Assembly: GCA_022606425.2 (NCBI GenBank)
Contig: JAHDVF020000897.1
Coordinates: 1,395,711-1,459,710 of the forward strand
Length of the DNA stretch: 64,000 bases
Origin: Lepidostoma basale
Taxonomy: Eukaryota; Arthropoda; Insecta; Trichoptera; Lepidostomatidae
Direction: 5' to 3'
Part shown: in pieces, positions 43,437 to 54,299 of the stretch
How the letters are laid out: each line of letters begins with the position of its first letter
Numbering within the stretch: the first letter of the stretch is position 1
The notes under the pieces: model-generated
Seen by the model: the letters and a program-made list of their open reading frames with translations, nothing else
Database searches by the model: none
What the model was told of the DNA's origin: nothing
Translations under genes and position numbers: made by a program

Positions 43437-43935
43437 ATCTAACAAACTAATTAACCATTACGCAGTTTCCCCGAAGGGGTAGGCAGAAAGAATGGACTGC
43501 CACACTTTAACCCCTAGATTCTCAAAGTGATAACGCCCCGTTGTGGGCGTTTGAAACTTTCAGGGGGCAGTAGAAGACCCATAAAAAATAAAGAGCGTGG
43601 ACAGATAAAAAAATATAGTCTAAAATGACAAAAAAAAACACGCTAATCACGTAGGTACCAAATATCGTTTTCAGATACATAAAAGATTTAATAATATTTT
43701 AAAATTCAACTATGTATTTCTAAATATTTGGAATAACTTTTATGGGAGGGGGGCGTTGAACGTTATTTTTCTTGTAAAGGGGGCGGTGGCCCAGAAAAGA
43801 TTGGAAGCCTATGCTTCAACCAATGCGGCAATCCATTCTTCTATTTTCGCCCCGCGGGAGACGCGGTGTGATGGGTTGCGAACCTCATTGCCACCAATAG
43901 GCATCTCCCGCGCTCACTTCGATCGTCTAACGTCC
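43437..43935 (-). repeat. RTE-A third subfamily, interrupted
   Basis: 3' end at 43450-43510 (accattacgcagtttcccc). The block gatcgtctaacg/ccaataggcatctcccgc lies at 43825-43935. The intervening 43530-43800 is unrelated and contains the decamer gggggcggtgg. Confidence 0.6.
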
Positions 43936-44269
43936 ATAAAATAAATAATATAAAATGCATGCAACAAAGATATAAAATAACAAAATAAAAATAATAAAGC
44001 ACATAACGTTCTTTTAGATGGTGCACATGTTGTCAGCTGGATGATCCGGACTTTTGCGTTTATTTAATTAATGTTCCACGTATCCACTGTTCTTTTAAAT
44101 AACTCTAACTAGGCACTTAAAACAATCCAACTCTAGCAAGAACTTCAAAATGTTATCAATTTTGAATTTAATTTTATATAATTTATTACTCCACGTATCC
44201 CCGTTTTTTTTTTACTAAAATCTATAGAATACAATTTCTAATTAACTAACAGAACAGAATTAGTTTCTT
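43936..44269. other. unassigned AT-rich DNA
   Basis: Nothing recognised. Confidence 0.35.
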
Positions 44270-44507
44270 TGGAGTGGTAGGCTGAGAGGATGGACTGCCA
44301 AAATGTTCAATCCTAACACAACTCTCCCGTCTCTTCTAAATTCATACACTAATTAACGTACACTCGTAGTTTTTTTCCGACTTCAAACATGGTTAATTTG
44401 GTCATGGCATGTTTTTCTCAGCCTTTCTAGACTTCTTGTGCCATTCTCACTACTTATGTATTTACATATACATTTTTTAACCATTCTTCCCTCCTCCATT
44501 CGTCGAT
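44270..44507 (-). repeat. RTE-A fragment ending at a microsatellite
   Basis: Reverse strand: ggcagtccatcctctcagcc (QSILSAYH), WHDQIN-region DNA and RMEEGRMVKK-like. It stops where the GAA array begins. Confidence 0.6.
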
Positions 44508-44582
44508 GAAGAAGAAGACGAATAAGATGAAGAAGAAAAGGAAGAATATGAAGAAGAAGAAGAAGAAGAAGAAGAAGAAGAA

Positions 44583-44613
<31 letters not shown>

Positions 44614-44870
44614 AAGAAGAAATTGGAGCAGGAGAAAAAGTAGTAGAAGAAGAAGACGACGAAGAAGAAGACGACGAAGAAGAAGTAGAAGTAGGAGATG
44701 ATGTAGAAGAAGAAAAATAAGGAGAAATAGGAGGAGGAGAAAAAGTAATAGAAGAAGAAGACGACGAAGAAGAAGATGATGAAGTAGAAGTAGACGATGA
44801 TGAAGAAGAAGAAGAATAAGGAGAAATAGGAGGAGGAAGAAGAGGAAAAGAAGAAGAAGAAAAAAGATAA
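44508..44870. repeat. (GAA)n microsatellite with variants
   Basis: About 360 bp of gaagaagaa, gacgacgaa, gaagtagaa and ggaggaggag. ORFs of poly-Ser or poly-Phe on the minus strand are by-products. Confidence 0.95.
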
Positions 44871-45060
44871 CTTTTGCATGCTTTATTTACTACATTCATA
44901 AATATGCATTAACGCCAGTCTTGCGTGGACGAGAGACGGTCCTAAGAAGTGCAAGGCCGGAACTGAGGAAAAGGCGCATCTGCGTCCAATAACACTTTCG
45001 GGTGTGTTATTCTCACCACATATATATGACCATCGGAAATTTAATTATCAACCACCATAA

Positions 45061-45475
45061 ATGAGATCACTAAGTAGAATGTGCGGGAAAACGTTGTATG
45101 ATAGAATACCGAACGATGAAATAAGAAAAAAATGTAAGGCAGATGACTGCATCATGAATAAAATTAAAAAAGGATCACTGAGATGGTTTGGATATATGGA
45201 ACGAATGGATGAGAGTAGAATGGTTAAAAAGTTGTACACAAGCAGCGTGAGTGGGAAAAGAAGCCGAGAACGACCGAGGAAAACATGGCATGACCAAATT
45301 AATCAATTACTAAAAGGCGGCCACATTCGAAGTCGGAATGATCGACGTGCGTGCATGGTACGATGTATGAATGTAGAGGAAGCCCGAGAGGTATGCCAGG
45401 ACAGGGCATTGTGGCGATCCATCCTCTCTGCCTATCCCTCCGGGGAAATGGCGTGATGGTTAGTTAGTTAGATTG
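45061..45475 (+). pseudogene. RTE-A copy (KCKADD subfamily)
   Basis: A 131-codon frame to the tail: MRSLSRMCGKTLYDRI, IRKKCKADDCIMNKIKKGSL, RWFGYMERMDESRMVKKLY, KTWHDQINQLLKGGHIRSRN, LWRSILSAYPSGEMA-stop, then TGGTTAGTTAGTTAG. A subfamily by sequence. Confidence 0.9.
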
Positions 45476-46149
45476 TTAACCACCATGTTTATATGTATAT
45501 TTCGAATCAGGAAAAGTTTGAGAAACCCGTACTAGGGAAATTCATGTGTTGAAAGGGGAGTAAAACAGGGTAATTAAAGTTATAAAGAGACGAAATTTTA
45601 CTAGTACTGGCGGGAGTAGGTACTACGCGAATGATTCCGAATCGTAAATGTTGATAATACGGAAGCTTTAGCGTTAAAGCGACGCGGGGATTTAATGCTT
45701 TTGTTTCATGTTCTGAAAGGCGATAATGGCATATCGATAAAATATGTTTTTTTTATTTTGCAGCTGAAAATTTTGATTTTTTATCGTTCTGGTAACTATC
45801 AAACCGAACTGTAGCGGAACCAAAATGGTTGTGTGATTATACATTACCTTTATATTCGGCTACATTTTGTCTTGTGGATTCATATTTAATTAAATATAAT
45901 TTCACTTTGTATTACAACTAACTAACCATCACACCGTCTCCCCGGAGGGGTAGCCAGAAAGAATGGACCGAATTTAGAAATTTTAGCCATTAAAAAAGTC
46001 ATAAAAAATAAGGAAAATATAATAAAAAAAGAGTTAAATATAAATTCCCTTCCCATGTACGAAATGTTCCCGTTACATCACCCCTCTCCTCAATCCTAAT
46101 TATACCCCCTCCACTTTTACACATAACTCCACTCCCTTTTAGTACATAA
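45476..46149. other. unassigned DNA with RTE-A scrap
   Basis: 45919-45972 is the reverse-strand end of an RTE-A (taactaaccatcacaccg, ggggtagccagaaagaat). The rest is unassigned. Confidence 0.45.
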
Positions 46150-46186
46150 ATGTAACTCACACTATGTTATATTTGATTGTTAAAAT

Positions 46187-46226
46187 TGTGTAAACTGATA
46201 AAGGTTACTTTTAACCGAAACATGTC
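46187..46226 (+). ncRNA. degenerate hammerhead-like motif
   Basis: CTGATAA, A, stem II GGTTA/TAACC around CTTT, GAAACATGTC. The G8-equivalent is A, which should kill catalysis, and helix I is weak. Confidence 0.4.
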
Positions 46227-46254
46227 TGTGAAAATAAAAAATTATTACAACTTT

Positions 46255-46700
46255 GGTTCAAACTCTTATTTTCTTCATATTACTTTATGGTTGTGATTCT
46301 CGGACTATGCGAACATCGGAGAGGTCCAAAATTGATGCTTTCGAGATTTGGTGCTGGCGGAAAATGCTGCGTATACCCTGGATAGTAAGAATAACAAACC
46401 AGTCGATCATTGACCAGCTGGGTATCAGGACAAGACTCTAACGTATGAGCTCTCAGAGTGTTAAAGCATTTGGACACATAGTCCGGAGAGATTAGGACAA
46501 CCTTGAAAAGCTCATCATCATGGGCAAAGTGGAAAGCGACTATAAGGACGACCACCGAGCCGCTGGTCCGATCAAATCAGGGCCCTGATTGATATCTATT
46601 TAGCTGCAGCTTGGAGACTGACGGGTGACAGGAGCGCATGGTATATGGGCTTACAGGATGGACAAAGGATGGAAAATACGACTGAGAAGAAGAAGATTAT
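46255..46700 (+). pseudogene. LINE-F reverse transcriptase C-terminus
   Basis: ILLYGCDSRTMRTSERSKID, AFEIWCWRKMLRIPW, TNQSIIDQLGIRTRL, then in other frames FGHIVRRD, NLEKLIIMGKVE and a GAGAAGAAGAAG tail. Only one copy here. Confidence 0.75.
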
Positions 46701-46734
46701 GATAAAAAAAATTATGGCAAGGCAAAACATGTCT

Positions 46735-47290
46735 TCTTCTAATTCTTCTGCTATATTTAAGACTGCGTCCTGTTATTTCTCGGAGCCTGTTCCTGGGATG
46801 TAGATGTCCAACTGTCTCGCCATCTTTTGGGTGGTCTTCCTGCAGGTCGATTTCCTGTTGGTAATTTATTTGCGGCTATATTTATCACTCTTTCAGAACA
46901 TGCTCATTCTACATGATCTCTCCAGTAGCGTCTTTTCAGTCTTCTCCATCGCACGACATCGTCAACATTGCAGTTCTTTCTTATTTCAGAATTTCTAATT
47001 CTGTCTCGGAGTAACGTTCCCGCAACAGATCGGAGAGTCTTCATATCTGTGGTTTTTAGGAGACTTTTTGTTCTGATGGTGTCAGCTCTCGTTTCTATTC
47101 CATATGTCATTATACGTACGCACGTCTTGTAGATTCGTATTTTGCTCTCCTTTAGCATATTTTGGTTTTTACAAACAGCGTTTTAAAGCAGCTAGGCACA
47201 ACGGCACCGGCTTTACTAACTTCTCCGTAGAGGTCATTGCTGCTTGATACATCAACACCTAAGTACTTGAAATGCATCAATTGTGCATCC
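46735..47290 (-). pseudogene. LINE-C copy
   Basis: Reverse readings: LMHFKYLGVDVSSSNDLYGE, KIRIYKTCVRIMTYGIETRA, RSVAGTLLRDRIRNSEIRKN, WRRLKRRYWRDHVE. 3' end frameshifted, no tail. Confidence 0.8.
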
Positions 47291-47365
47291 CATCCAAAAC
47301 ATGTTTTTCTCCTAAAATTTAATAAAATTTCTAGAAAAATTGATGTTTTCATTCGTATTAATTAA
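47290..47365. repeat. P-repeat fragment
   Basis: aaaatttctagaaaaattga and tgttttcattcgtattaatt match 38600-38640. Confidence 0.55.
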
Positions 47366-47394
47366 GTAAAAACATACATTGCAAGACAGTTTTT

Positions 47395-47658
47395 ATTATA
47401 AAATATAACAACATTTCGAATGTATACAAATTCTTGTAGAAAAATACTGGATTTCACCCATTGCGGATAAATTATTTTAATTTTATAAGGATTAATTGTA
47501 TCTCAATAGAGACGAAGATGTAAATGGTTTACTGGGAACAGAAGGTGGTGGCCGAGGAGCTTACAGGACTTATGACCTGTCATTGGTTGGGTTGAGCGAT
47601 CGCTTCACGTTTAACAACATTCCCCATTCCGCCTTATGACCACCACATCTGACAACTT
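47395..47658 (-). repeat. S repeat copy
   Basis: gaatgtatacaaattcttgt, atttcacccattgcgg, ggattaattgtatctcaata, ttaacaacattccccattcc. Ends where LINE-J starts. Confidence 0.75.
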
Positions 47659-47659
47659 A

Positions 47660-48180
47660 CTTGGTATGAGGGAGTATGGTAGTTATCCGTGGCTTTATCC
47701 CACGGCATTTCTTTTGGGAATGCTCGGAACCAATTCTCTACAGCTTCGAAGAGATGGATATCTAATAACCCATTTCTTTAGATTAATTAGGGGATACCAC
47801 GAGAACTCGGCCGTAGTGGAGGATGTTGGTCTTTTTGTCCCCGATAGATATCTCTGACAGCGACAGCACATATTGTTTTACCTACCGGCCGCCAGAACCC
47901 ATCAGCCACTGGTGACACCGGGGGAAAGAGCAATCAGTCTGCTGAACGCGGTCTCCACGGAGATCGAGGTCTTTCATGTTTGTGAAAGTACGTTTAGGAG
48001 ACAAATACTCTTGACTTTGGAAAGTATCTTGTCTTCCTAATTTCGAACCATCACTAATGTGTTCCTGGTATTATGTTGTATGTGTATAATATCTTACCTG
48101 TACTCAATAGATGCCTTTACATTTATGCTGCTTGTAATGTCTTTTGAGTTAATAAACTGATTTGATTTGATTTTATTTGA
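47660..48180 (+). pseudogene. LINE-J C-terminus and complete tail
   Basis: MREYGSYPWLYPTAFLLGML, GTNSLQLRRDGYLITHFF, RLIRGYHENSAVVEDVGLFV-type, then the frameshifted end. The 3' UTR with ctcaatagatgcctttac ends in ACTGATTTGATTTGATT. Confidence 0.85.
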
Positions 48181-48495
48181 CTATACTTTTATAGTATATC
48201 ATGGCATACGGCGAAAAACGGAAGGGAAGTTTTAAATTTGATACAGACTGGATGGACTTCGTATAAACCCTCCATTATAAATGGAAGCTTTGATTTGACG
48301 TGCAAATAGGGTGACCGTGATAAAATATTCATGAATTTTAAAAGCAAATGAAAATACGAATGCACGAAAAAGATGTTAAATATATCCTTCTTCCATATTA
48401 TTGGTAACTTATAGATCCTCTTCTCATAAAATTTGGTGGGCTTGGACTGAAATAAATTATAGAAAGCCAGATTGACTCGCTTATCATTAATGAAA
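48181..48495. other. unassigned AT-rich DNA
   Basis: Nothing recognised. Confidence 0.35.
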
Positions 48496-48499
48496 GCTA

Positions 48500-49000
48500 A
48501 CTACTAACTAACAATCACGCCGTCTCCCTGAAGGGGTAGGCAGAAATAATGGACTGCCACACATTTCTTTTCCTCAACATTCATACATCGTCTCATGCAC
48601 GCGCGACGATTTCCGACTCCTCACGTGGCCGACATTCAATATTTGATTTATTTGATCGTACCACGTTTTCAAATCAATCAAATAAAATCAAATCAAATCA
48701 GTTTATTTCATCAATAGACATTACAAAATTAATTTTTATGGCATCTATTGAAAACAGGTAAAATAATATATTGTGTATAGTATACTACCAGAAACGCATG
48801 AGAGATGGTTCAACATTAGGAAGACAGGATACTCTCCAGAATTAAGAGTATTTGCCTTCTGAACGTACTTTCACTAATATGTAAGACGTCGATCTCCGAG
48901 GAGACCGCATTCAGCAGATTAATTGCTCTTCCTACCGGTGTCACAAGATGCAGGTTGGTTCTGGCAGTTTTACTCGGTCTTCCAAATATTAAAAGTTTTT
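48500..49000 (-). repeat. RTE-A fragment split by LINE-J
   Basis: 48500-48671 is the 3' end (aacaatcacgccgtctccc to taccacgttttc). The sequence resumes as actcggtcttcc at 48971. LINE-J lies between. Confidence 0.7.
48672..48968 (-). mobile_element. LINE-J 3' fragment nested in RTE-A
   Basis: AATCAAATCAAATCAG tail at the left, the 3' UTR, then the reverse of the RILLILES and TNLHLVTPVGRAINLLNA region. Flanked by gttttc / gttttactc, a possible short duplication GTTTT. Confidence 0.75.
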
Positions 49001-49084
49001 GAATAAATAGTGTTTTAAATCGTAAAAAAAACTAGTTTAAGATGACTTCTAAGGAATCCAATTATAATTAATACGAATGATGTT

Positions 49085-49568
49085 CTTCTACCAATGGTGT
49101 TCTTCTACCGACCCTTATGTATGGAAGCGAAGCATGGAACTGGCAAAAGAAGGATGAAAGTAGAATAAATACAATAGAAATGAGATCTCTTAGACGAATG
49201 TGTGGATACTCTGTGTATGATAGAGTGTCGAATGAAAGTATAAGAGGTGAATGCGGTGCGAATGATGGTGTTATGAACAAAATAATGAAAGGATCATTAA
49301 GATGGTTTGGATATATGGAATGAATGAATGAAGAAAGAATGGTAAAAAAATTATATGTTAACGATGTAAATGGAATCAAAAATAGAGGAAGACCGAGGAA
49401 AACGTGGCACGATCAAATAAATCAAATATTGAATGTCGGCCATGTGAGGAGTCAGAGAAATCGACGCACGTGCATGACACGATGTATGAATGTTGTGGAA
49501 GCGAGAGAAATATGTCAAGGAAAAGTGTGGCAGTTCATTCTTCCTGCCTACCCATTCGTTAGTTAATT
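49085..49568 (+). pseudogene. RTE-A copy
   Basis: LMYGSEAWNWQKKDESRINT, MRSLRRMCGYSVYDRVSNES, a stop after RWFGYME (49321), then MNEERMVKKLYVNDVNGIKN and KTWHDQINQILNVGHVRSQR. The end is altered (AYPFVS). Confidence 0.85.
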
Positions 49569-49664
49569 CAAAAATAAGTTATTTGAGGTAGTACGGTTCT
49601 AAGAAAAACATATTTTTACAAATTGTTGACAAATTTACATATTTCAGGGTGACTATTATATATA

Positions 49665-50150
49665 TATAACTAACTAACTAACTTACCATCACGCCGTCTC
49701 CCCGGAGGGGTAGGCAGAAAGAATGGAACGCCACACTGTTCTGTCCTGACATACGTCATACATCTTGTCATGCACGCACGTCGATTTTTCCGACTCCTTA
49801 CGTGACCGACATTCAATATTTGATTGATTTGATCGTGCCACGTTTTCCTCGGCCTTCCTCTATTTCTAGCTCCGTTTACGCCGTTTACATATACCTTCTT
49901 TACCATTCTGTCTTCACTCATTCTTTCCATGTGTCCAAACCATCTTAATGACCCTTTCCTTATTTTGTTCATAACCCTTTCATTCGCACCACATTCACTT
50001 CTTATACTTGCATTTGTCACTCTATCATAAACAGATTTGCCACACATTTGTCTTAGAGATCTCATTTCTACTGCATTTATTCTACTTTCATCCTTCTTTT
50101 GCCAGTTCCATGCTTCACTTCCATACATATTATATATAGAATATGTATGG
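49665..50150 (-). pseudogene. RTE-A copy
   Basis: Tail (TAAC)n, reverse frame from 50130: MYGSEAWNWQKKDESRINAV, MRSLRQMCGKSVYDRVTNAS, RKGSLRWFGHMERMSEDRMV, KTWHDQINQILNVGHVRSRK. It is shortened near CMT. Close to the 13853-14760 copy. Confidence 0.9.
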
Positions 50151-50245
50151 AATGGAGTTATGAACAAAATAATGAAAGGATCATTAAGATGGTTTGGACA
50201 TATGGAATGAATGAATTAAGAAAGAATGGTGAAAAAATTAATTAA
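50150..50245 (+). repeat. RTE-A scrap, inverted to its neighbour
   Basis: gttatgaacaaaataatgaa and aagatggtttggacatatgg = VMNKIMKGSLRWFGHME. Confidence 0.75.
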
Positions 50246-50713
50246 TTCTTCATTTTTGTATTATATATAGAATCTAAATATGACGATTTCCCTCTAATAG
50301 TGATAAAATATAACACGTTATAAAGATGAAAATAAAAATTACGTTAGTTTTGACAAGAATCCCGACTCGTAGGATAAATGATTGGTCACAGTAGCGAGCC
50401 ATCCAATTTGGTAGGGATAAAGGAGAGTTTTTGAAAATGTCTCAATAAAGAGTTTTCCTGCACCAATTAGGACAAGATGGCCCCCGTGTGGGGCTGTATG
50501 CGGACATATTGTTATCTAACGCGATAGGGTTTCTACCCTGAACCAGGGAGGGGTGGATGCAGAAAATAGAGTTAATGAATAATTCACTGCTTTAATTTGA
50601 CTTAAACAGAAATTTTCTTTAACAGTTATTAAAATGTGAAGTTATTGAATTATTTTCTTTCAAATTCATAATTTAATGTGGATTTTCATCATTGTTTTCG
50701 AAACAATAAACAG
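50246..50713. other. unassigned DNA
   Basis: Nothing recognised apart from a P-repeat-like catcattgttttcgaaac at 50688-50705. Confidence 0.35.
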
Positions 50714-50723
50714 CTTTCTACAT

Positions 50724-51156
50724 GGATTAATTGTATCTCAATAGAGACGAATATGCAAATTGGAAACAGATGGTGATCGAGGTGTTTACATTTACATTAC
50801 AAGACTTATGATCTGTCATTGGTTGAGTTAAGCGCACGCTTTATGTAATACAACAATCCCCATTCCACCTTTCTTACGATCACCATGTCTGACAATTTTT
50901 TGGAAGTTGCATATATGTGAATGTGACCAAACTTCACATGTTAGTTTCAATCTACACACTAGCGCCATCTATGAAGATTGGATTTAAGCATTAAGCAGAA
51001 GGTCTTTTTATTAACGCAATGTGAAAGGCTACCGCTATTAAGGTATTGCTAGATAACGCCTGGAGATGGCACTCCAATTTATATGCGAACTTGGACCAGT
51101 TTTTGTTTTTACAACATTTTGAATGTATACAAATACTTGTAGACGAATACTGCATA
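50724..51156 (-). repeat. S repeat with 10-bp target duplication
   Basis: ggattaattgtatctcaata to gtagacgaatactgcata. CTTTCTACAT flanks at 50714-50723 and 51157-51166, a perfect match. The 433-bp unit has no ORF and no terminal inverted repeat. Confidence 0.85.
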
Positions 51157-51169
51157 CTTTCTACATATT

Positions 51170-51454
51170 TAATATTGATAAAATCGTCTGTTTTCTAGAA
51201 GTTTTATTGTAAATACTTTATGGAATGAAATGTTTAAATGCAATGTAATTTGATAATCCATTCACAAGGTAAATATGGCACCCCTAAATATAATAAAACT
51301 GACGTTTTCACCAGCACGTTTTCGATTATCCCTTTCTCTCTCGCACCTCCTACTCTGATTTCACGATGAAGCTTGGGTCCAAGCGAAACTAGTTGGCAAA
51401 CATTATAATAACAATATCGTGGTAAAATACATAGAGTTATATTATTTTTACGTT
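51170..51454. repeat. P-repeat fragments
   Basis: tctgttttctagaagtttta (51188) and aataaaactgacgttttcac (51291) belong to the P-repeat. The rest is unassigned. Confidence 0.4.
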
Positions 51455-51925
51455 CACAGTGGAGTTCCAGTCCCATCCCTAATGTATGGAAGCGAAGCAT
51501 GAAACTGGCAGAAGAAGGATGAAAGCAGAATAAATGCGGTAGAGATGAGGTCCCTAAGACGTATGTGTGGTAGAACGATATACGACAGAATCTCAAATGC
51601 TGATATAAGAAAGGAATGTAGAGCGGAAGAAGGTATTATGAACAAAATTATGAAAGGATCGCTGCGATGGTTCGGACATATGGAGAAAGAATGGTTAAGA
51701 AAGTATACGTTAATGATGTAAATAGAGTACGGAGTCAGCACGACCAAATTAATCAAAATTTAAAGGTTTCTCATGTTAGAAGTCGGAGGAATCGACGTGC
51801 GTGTATGACTCGTTGTATGAATGTGCAGGAAGCTAGAGAGGTTTGTCAGGATAGAGTAGTGTGGCGGTCCATTCTTTCTGCCTACCCCTGGGGGCAAACG
51901 GCGTGATGGTTTGTTTGTATATTAT
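51455..51925 (+). pseudogene. RTE-A2 copy
   Basis: LMYGSEA with a stop, MRSLRRMCGRTIYDRISNAD, IRKECRAEEGIMNKIMKGSL, a deletion after RWFGHM, VYVNDVN, RSRRNRRACMTRCMNVQEAR and VWRSILSAYPWGQTA-stop with a TGGTTTGTTTG end. Confidence 0.85.
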
Positions 51926-52344
51926 TTTATACTAATATTAAATATGTGGAAAGGTGATTTGTAATAATGTATTACCTGCTTTTAATTATGATTGTAAAGG
52001 GATATATTTTCATTTGTGTAAGGTAAATCGCCTGGAAAATTGCACTTGTAATAAGCACAGTGAAAGGGTAAAACCTTTTGTTAAAAGGTTAAATGCGAAC
52101 ATCGCCTGCGAGGAAAAATATCTTAACTGAAAAAATACATTTTAAAACGATTTAATTTCTTGGTTCTTATGTTCACGATATGTAACTCCATTAGGAATTA
52201 ATGCTTCGGTTATTTTTACGAAGTAAGAACCGTCTAATATTCTATACTGGCAAAGAAATCGAACCTCTTTTTTACGTGTGTGTAAGGTTTATCTGTATTT
52301 ACAGAGATTTTCAGACTTTTAATGTGAAACCATTCGCAACGCAT
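51926..52344. other. unassigned DNA
   Basis: 52325-52370 is an RTE-A-like scrap (cattcacttcttatacttgc). Otherwise nothing recognised. Confidence 0.35.
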
Positions 52345-52357
52345 TCACTTCTTATAC

Positions 52358-53115
52358 TTGCATTTGACACAGATTGATCGCGGGATCATCTATGAGAGTA
52401 GGCTGACTTTTCGTGCACATATTGAGAGGATTTGTGGCACTGCACTGAAAATGATGGGCTTCATCTTCCGGACCGGCAGAGTTTTCAGGGATCCTCATTT
52501 GCTCAGAGTCTTATACAACACATTGGTTTGGAGTAGACTCGAAAGTGGTTCTGTGATATGGAGTCCTCACGAGGCGAGATATTCCGTGATGCTGGAGAGG
52601 GTTCAAAAAAAAATTCGAAGGTATCTCTACATAAGGGAGTATGGTAGCTATCCGTGGCTCTATTCCACAGCATTTATTTTGGGAATGCTTCGGGCCAACT
52701 CTCTGCAGCTTCGAAGAGATGGGCATCTCATAACCCATTTCTTTAGATTACTCAGGGGATATTTCGAGAACTCGGCCGTGCTGGAGGGTGTTCGGGTTTT
52801 TGTCCCTGATAGATATCTCCGACAGCGACATCATAGATTGTTTTACCTACCGGCTGCCAGAACCAACCTGCCTCTGGTGACACCGGTGGGAAGAGCAATT
52901 AATCTGCTGAACGCGGTCTCATATTAGTGAAAGTACGTTCAGAAGACAAATACTCTTAATTCTGGAGAGTATCCTGTCTTCCTAATGTTAAACCATCTCT
53001 CATGCGTTTCTGGTAGTATACTATACACAATACATTATGTTACCTGTGCTCAATAGATGTCTTTAAAATTAATTTTGTAATGTCTGTTGATGAAATAAAC
53101 TGATTTGATTTGATA
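52358..53115 (+). pseudogene. LINE-J, longest copy
   Basis: A 189-codon frame: GIIYESRLTFRAHIERICGT, MMGFIFRTGRVF, VLYNTLVWSRLESGSVIWSP, RYSVMLERVQKKIRRYLYIR, LITHFFRLLRGYFENSAVLE and AARTNLPLVTPVGRAINLLN. A short deletion then shifts the SESTFRRQILLILES end. The 3' UTR ends AAACTGATTTGATTTGAT. The family is the post-RT region of an R1/jockey-like LINE. Confidence 0.9.
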
Positions 53116-53668
53116 TACAGATTTACCACTCATTCGTCTTAGAGTTCTCATTTCTACTGTATTTATTCTACTTTCATTCTTCTATTGCCAGTTCCATGCT
53201 TCACTTTCATATATAAGGGTCGGCACAAGAACACCATTATGCACTGCCATCTTAGCTCTTGGCTTTTGTTTGCGACGACAACTTTGAGTGCACAATTTAC
53301 TCTGTTGCCTGTCCCAACCCTTCTTTCAATATACTTCTCCACTCTCCCATCCTTTGTAAACATACTTCCTAAATAAACAAATTTATCCAATTGTTCCAGA
53401 TTTTCACCGTTTACACTAATGTTGCAGACTGTTATGTTTCCTTCTTTTTCGAAAATCATTACCATGGACTTCACATTCATCATCAAATCGTATCGCTCGT
53501 ATACACTCATACATACTAGACACCAGGGATTGTAGTTCATGTTCGTTGCCTGCAAGTAGCACAGCGTCGTCCACATACAACAAACAGCTTACTGACACAC
53601 CGTTCATTTTCGCACCTGCTTCCAACTCTTCCAGCTTCATTTCTACTGTATATTGTTCTTTTCTCTTT
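53116..53668 (-). pseudogene. RTE-A, RT palm region
   Basis: Reverse readings: MELKLEELEAGAKMNGVSVS-like, CLLYVDDAVLLAGNEHELQS (YADD has become YVDD), VNGENLEQLDKFVYLGSMFT, KDGRVEKYIERRVGTGNRVN. It ends in RSLRRM-region DNA without a tail. Confidence 0.85.
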
Positions 53669-53694
53669 TTTTTGCAGTTCATTACTTCTGTAGG

Positions 53695-54283
53695 TCATTG
53701 ACCTCGCAGGCAAAGTACGAAATGCATGACCCACATGAGTGGAAGCAATGGACTTCGACTGCTGTACCAGCATATTTCATGATGAAATACATTGCACGGA
53801 CAACCAAAACACCTGACGCTGTACCTGCATATCGCAATGATAAAATACATTGCATGGACAAAAGTGATGAATCAGGGCCCGGATTCATTCCACAAGGTTA
53901 CTAGAGGTTGTCCAGCAGAGCATCGTGCGCAAAGGAAGAAAAACATATAAAAGCGGTACATCCGACCACCCGACACGAGTTATCATCGACTTCTCACAGA
54001 CACGAGTCTACGTTATCAAGTCTACGCCGCGAGGGATCTCGGACTCCCTCCCGCCGGGCTACGAAACCACTCGACTACGTCACGCAACCTCCGGCGAGTC
54101 TTCGCTTCAGCTGACCAACACTACCGCCCAGTGTAACATCATCCTCAGCTGCTCGCCCCGCTGCTATCGACATCCAGCCATGCTCCATCACGAGTACATA
54201 CTATTCATGTATAATTACTTGTGATCTACAATAAACGCTGAAACGTCCTACACCTTTCAACACCTCTCACCTCATCCCCAAAG
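53695..54283 (+). repeat. LTR of a retrotransposon with primer-binding site
   Basis: TATAAAA at 53946-53952, AATAAA at 54230-54235, GC-rich DNA between them, and an end at about 54280-54283 directly before TGGTGACCCCGACGT (54284-54298). That string is complementary to the 3' end of tRNA-Trp, the primer used by some retroelements. No gag or pol follows, so only the LTR and PBS remain. The 5' edge is uncertain. An internal 60-bp duplication lies near 53756-53860. Confidence 0.7.
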
Positions 54284-54298
54284 TGGTGACCCCGACGT
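54284..54298 (+). promoter_or_regulatory. primer-binding site, tRNA-Trp type
   Basis: TGGTGACCCCGACGT, starting with TGG right after the LTR end. Fifteen bases match the tRNA-Trp 3' end as I remember it; the next bases (cag) differ. Confidence 0.65.
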
Positions 54299-54299
54299 C

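Noticed and set aside
44454..44899. Long minus-strand poly-Ser and poly-Phe ORFs
   Set aside because: They are translations of a GAA microsatellite.
53908..54224. Overlapping GC-rich ORFs
   Set aside because: They lie between the TATA box and polyadenylation signal of the LTR.
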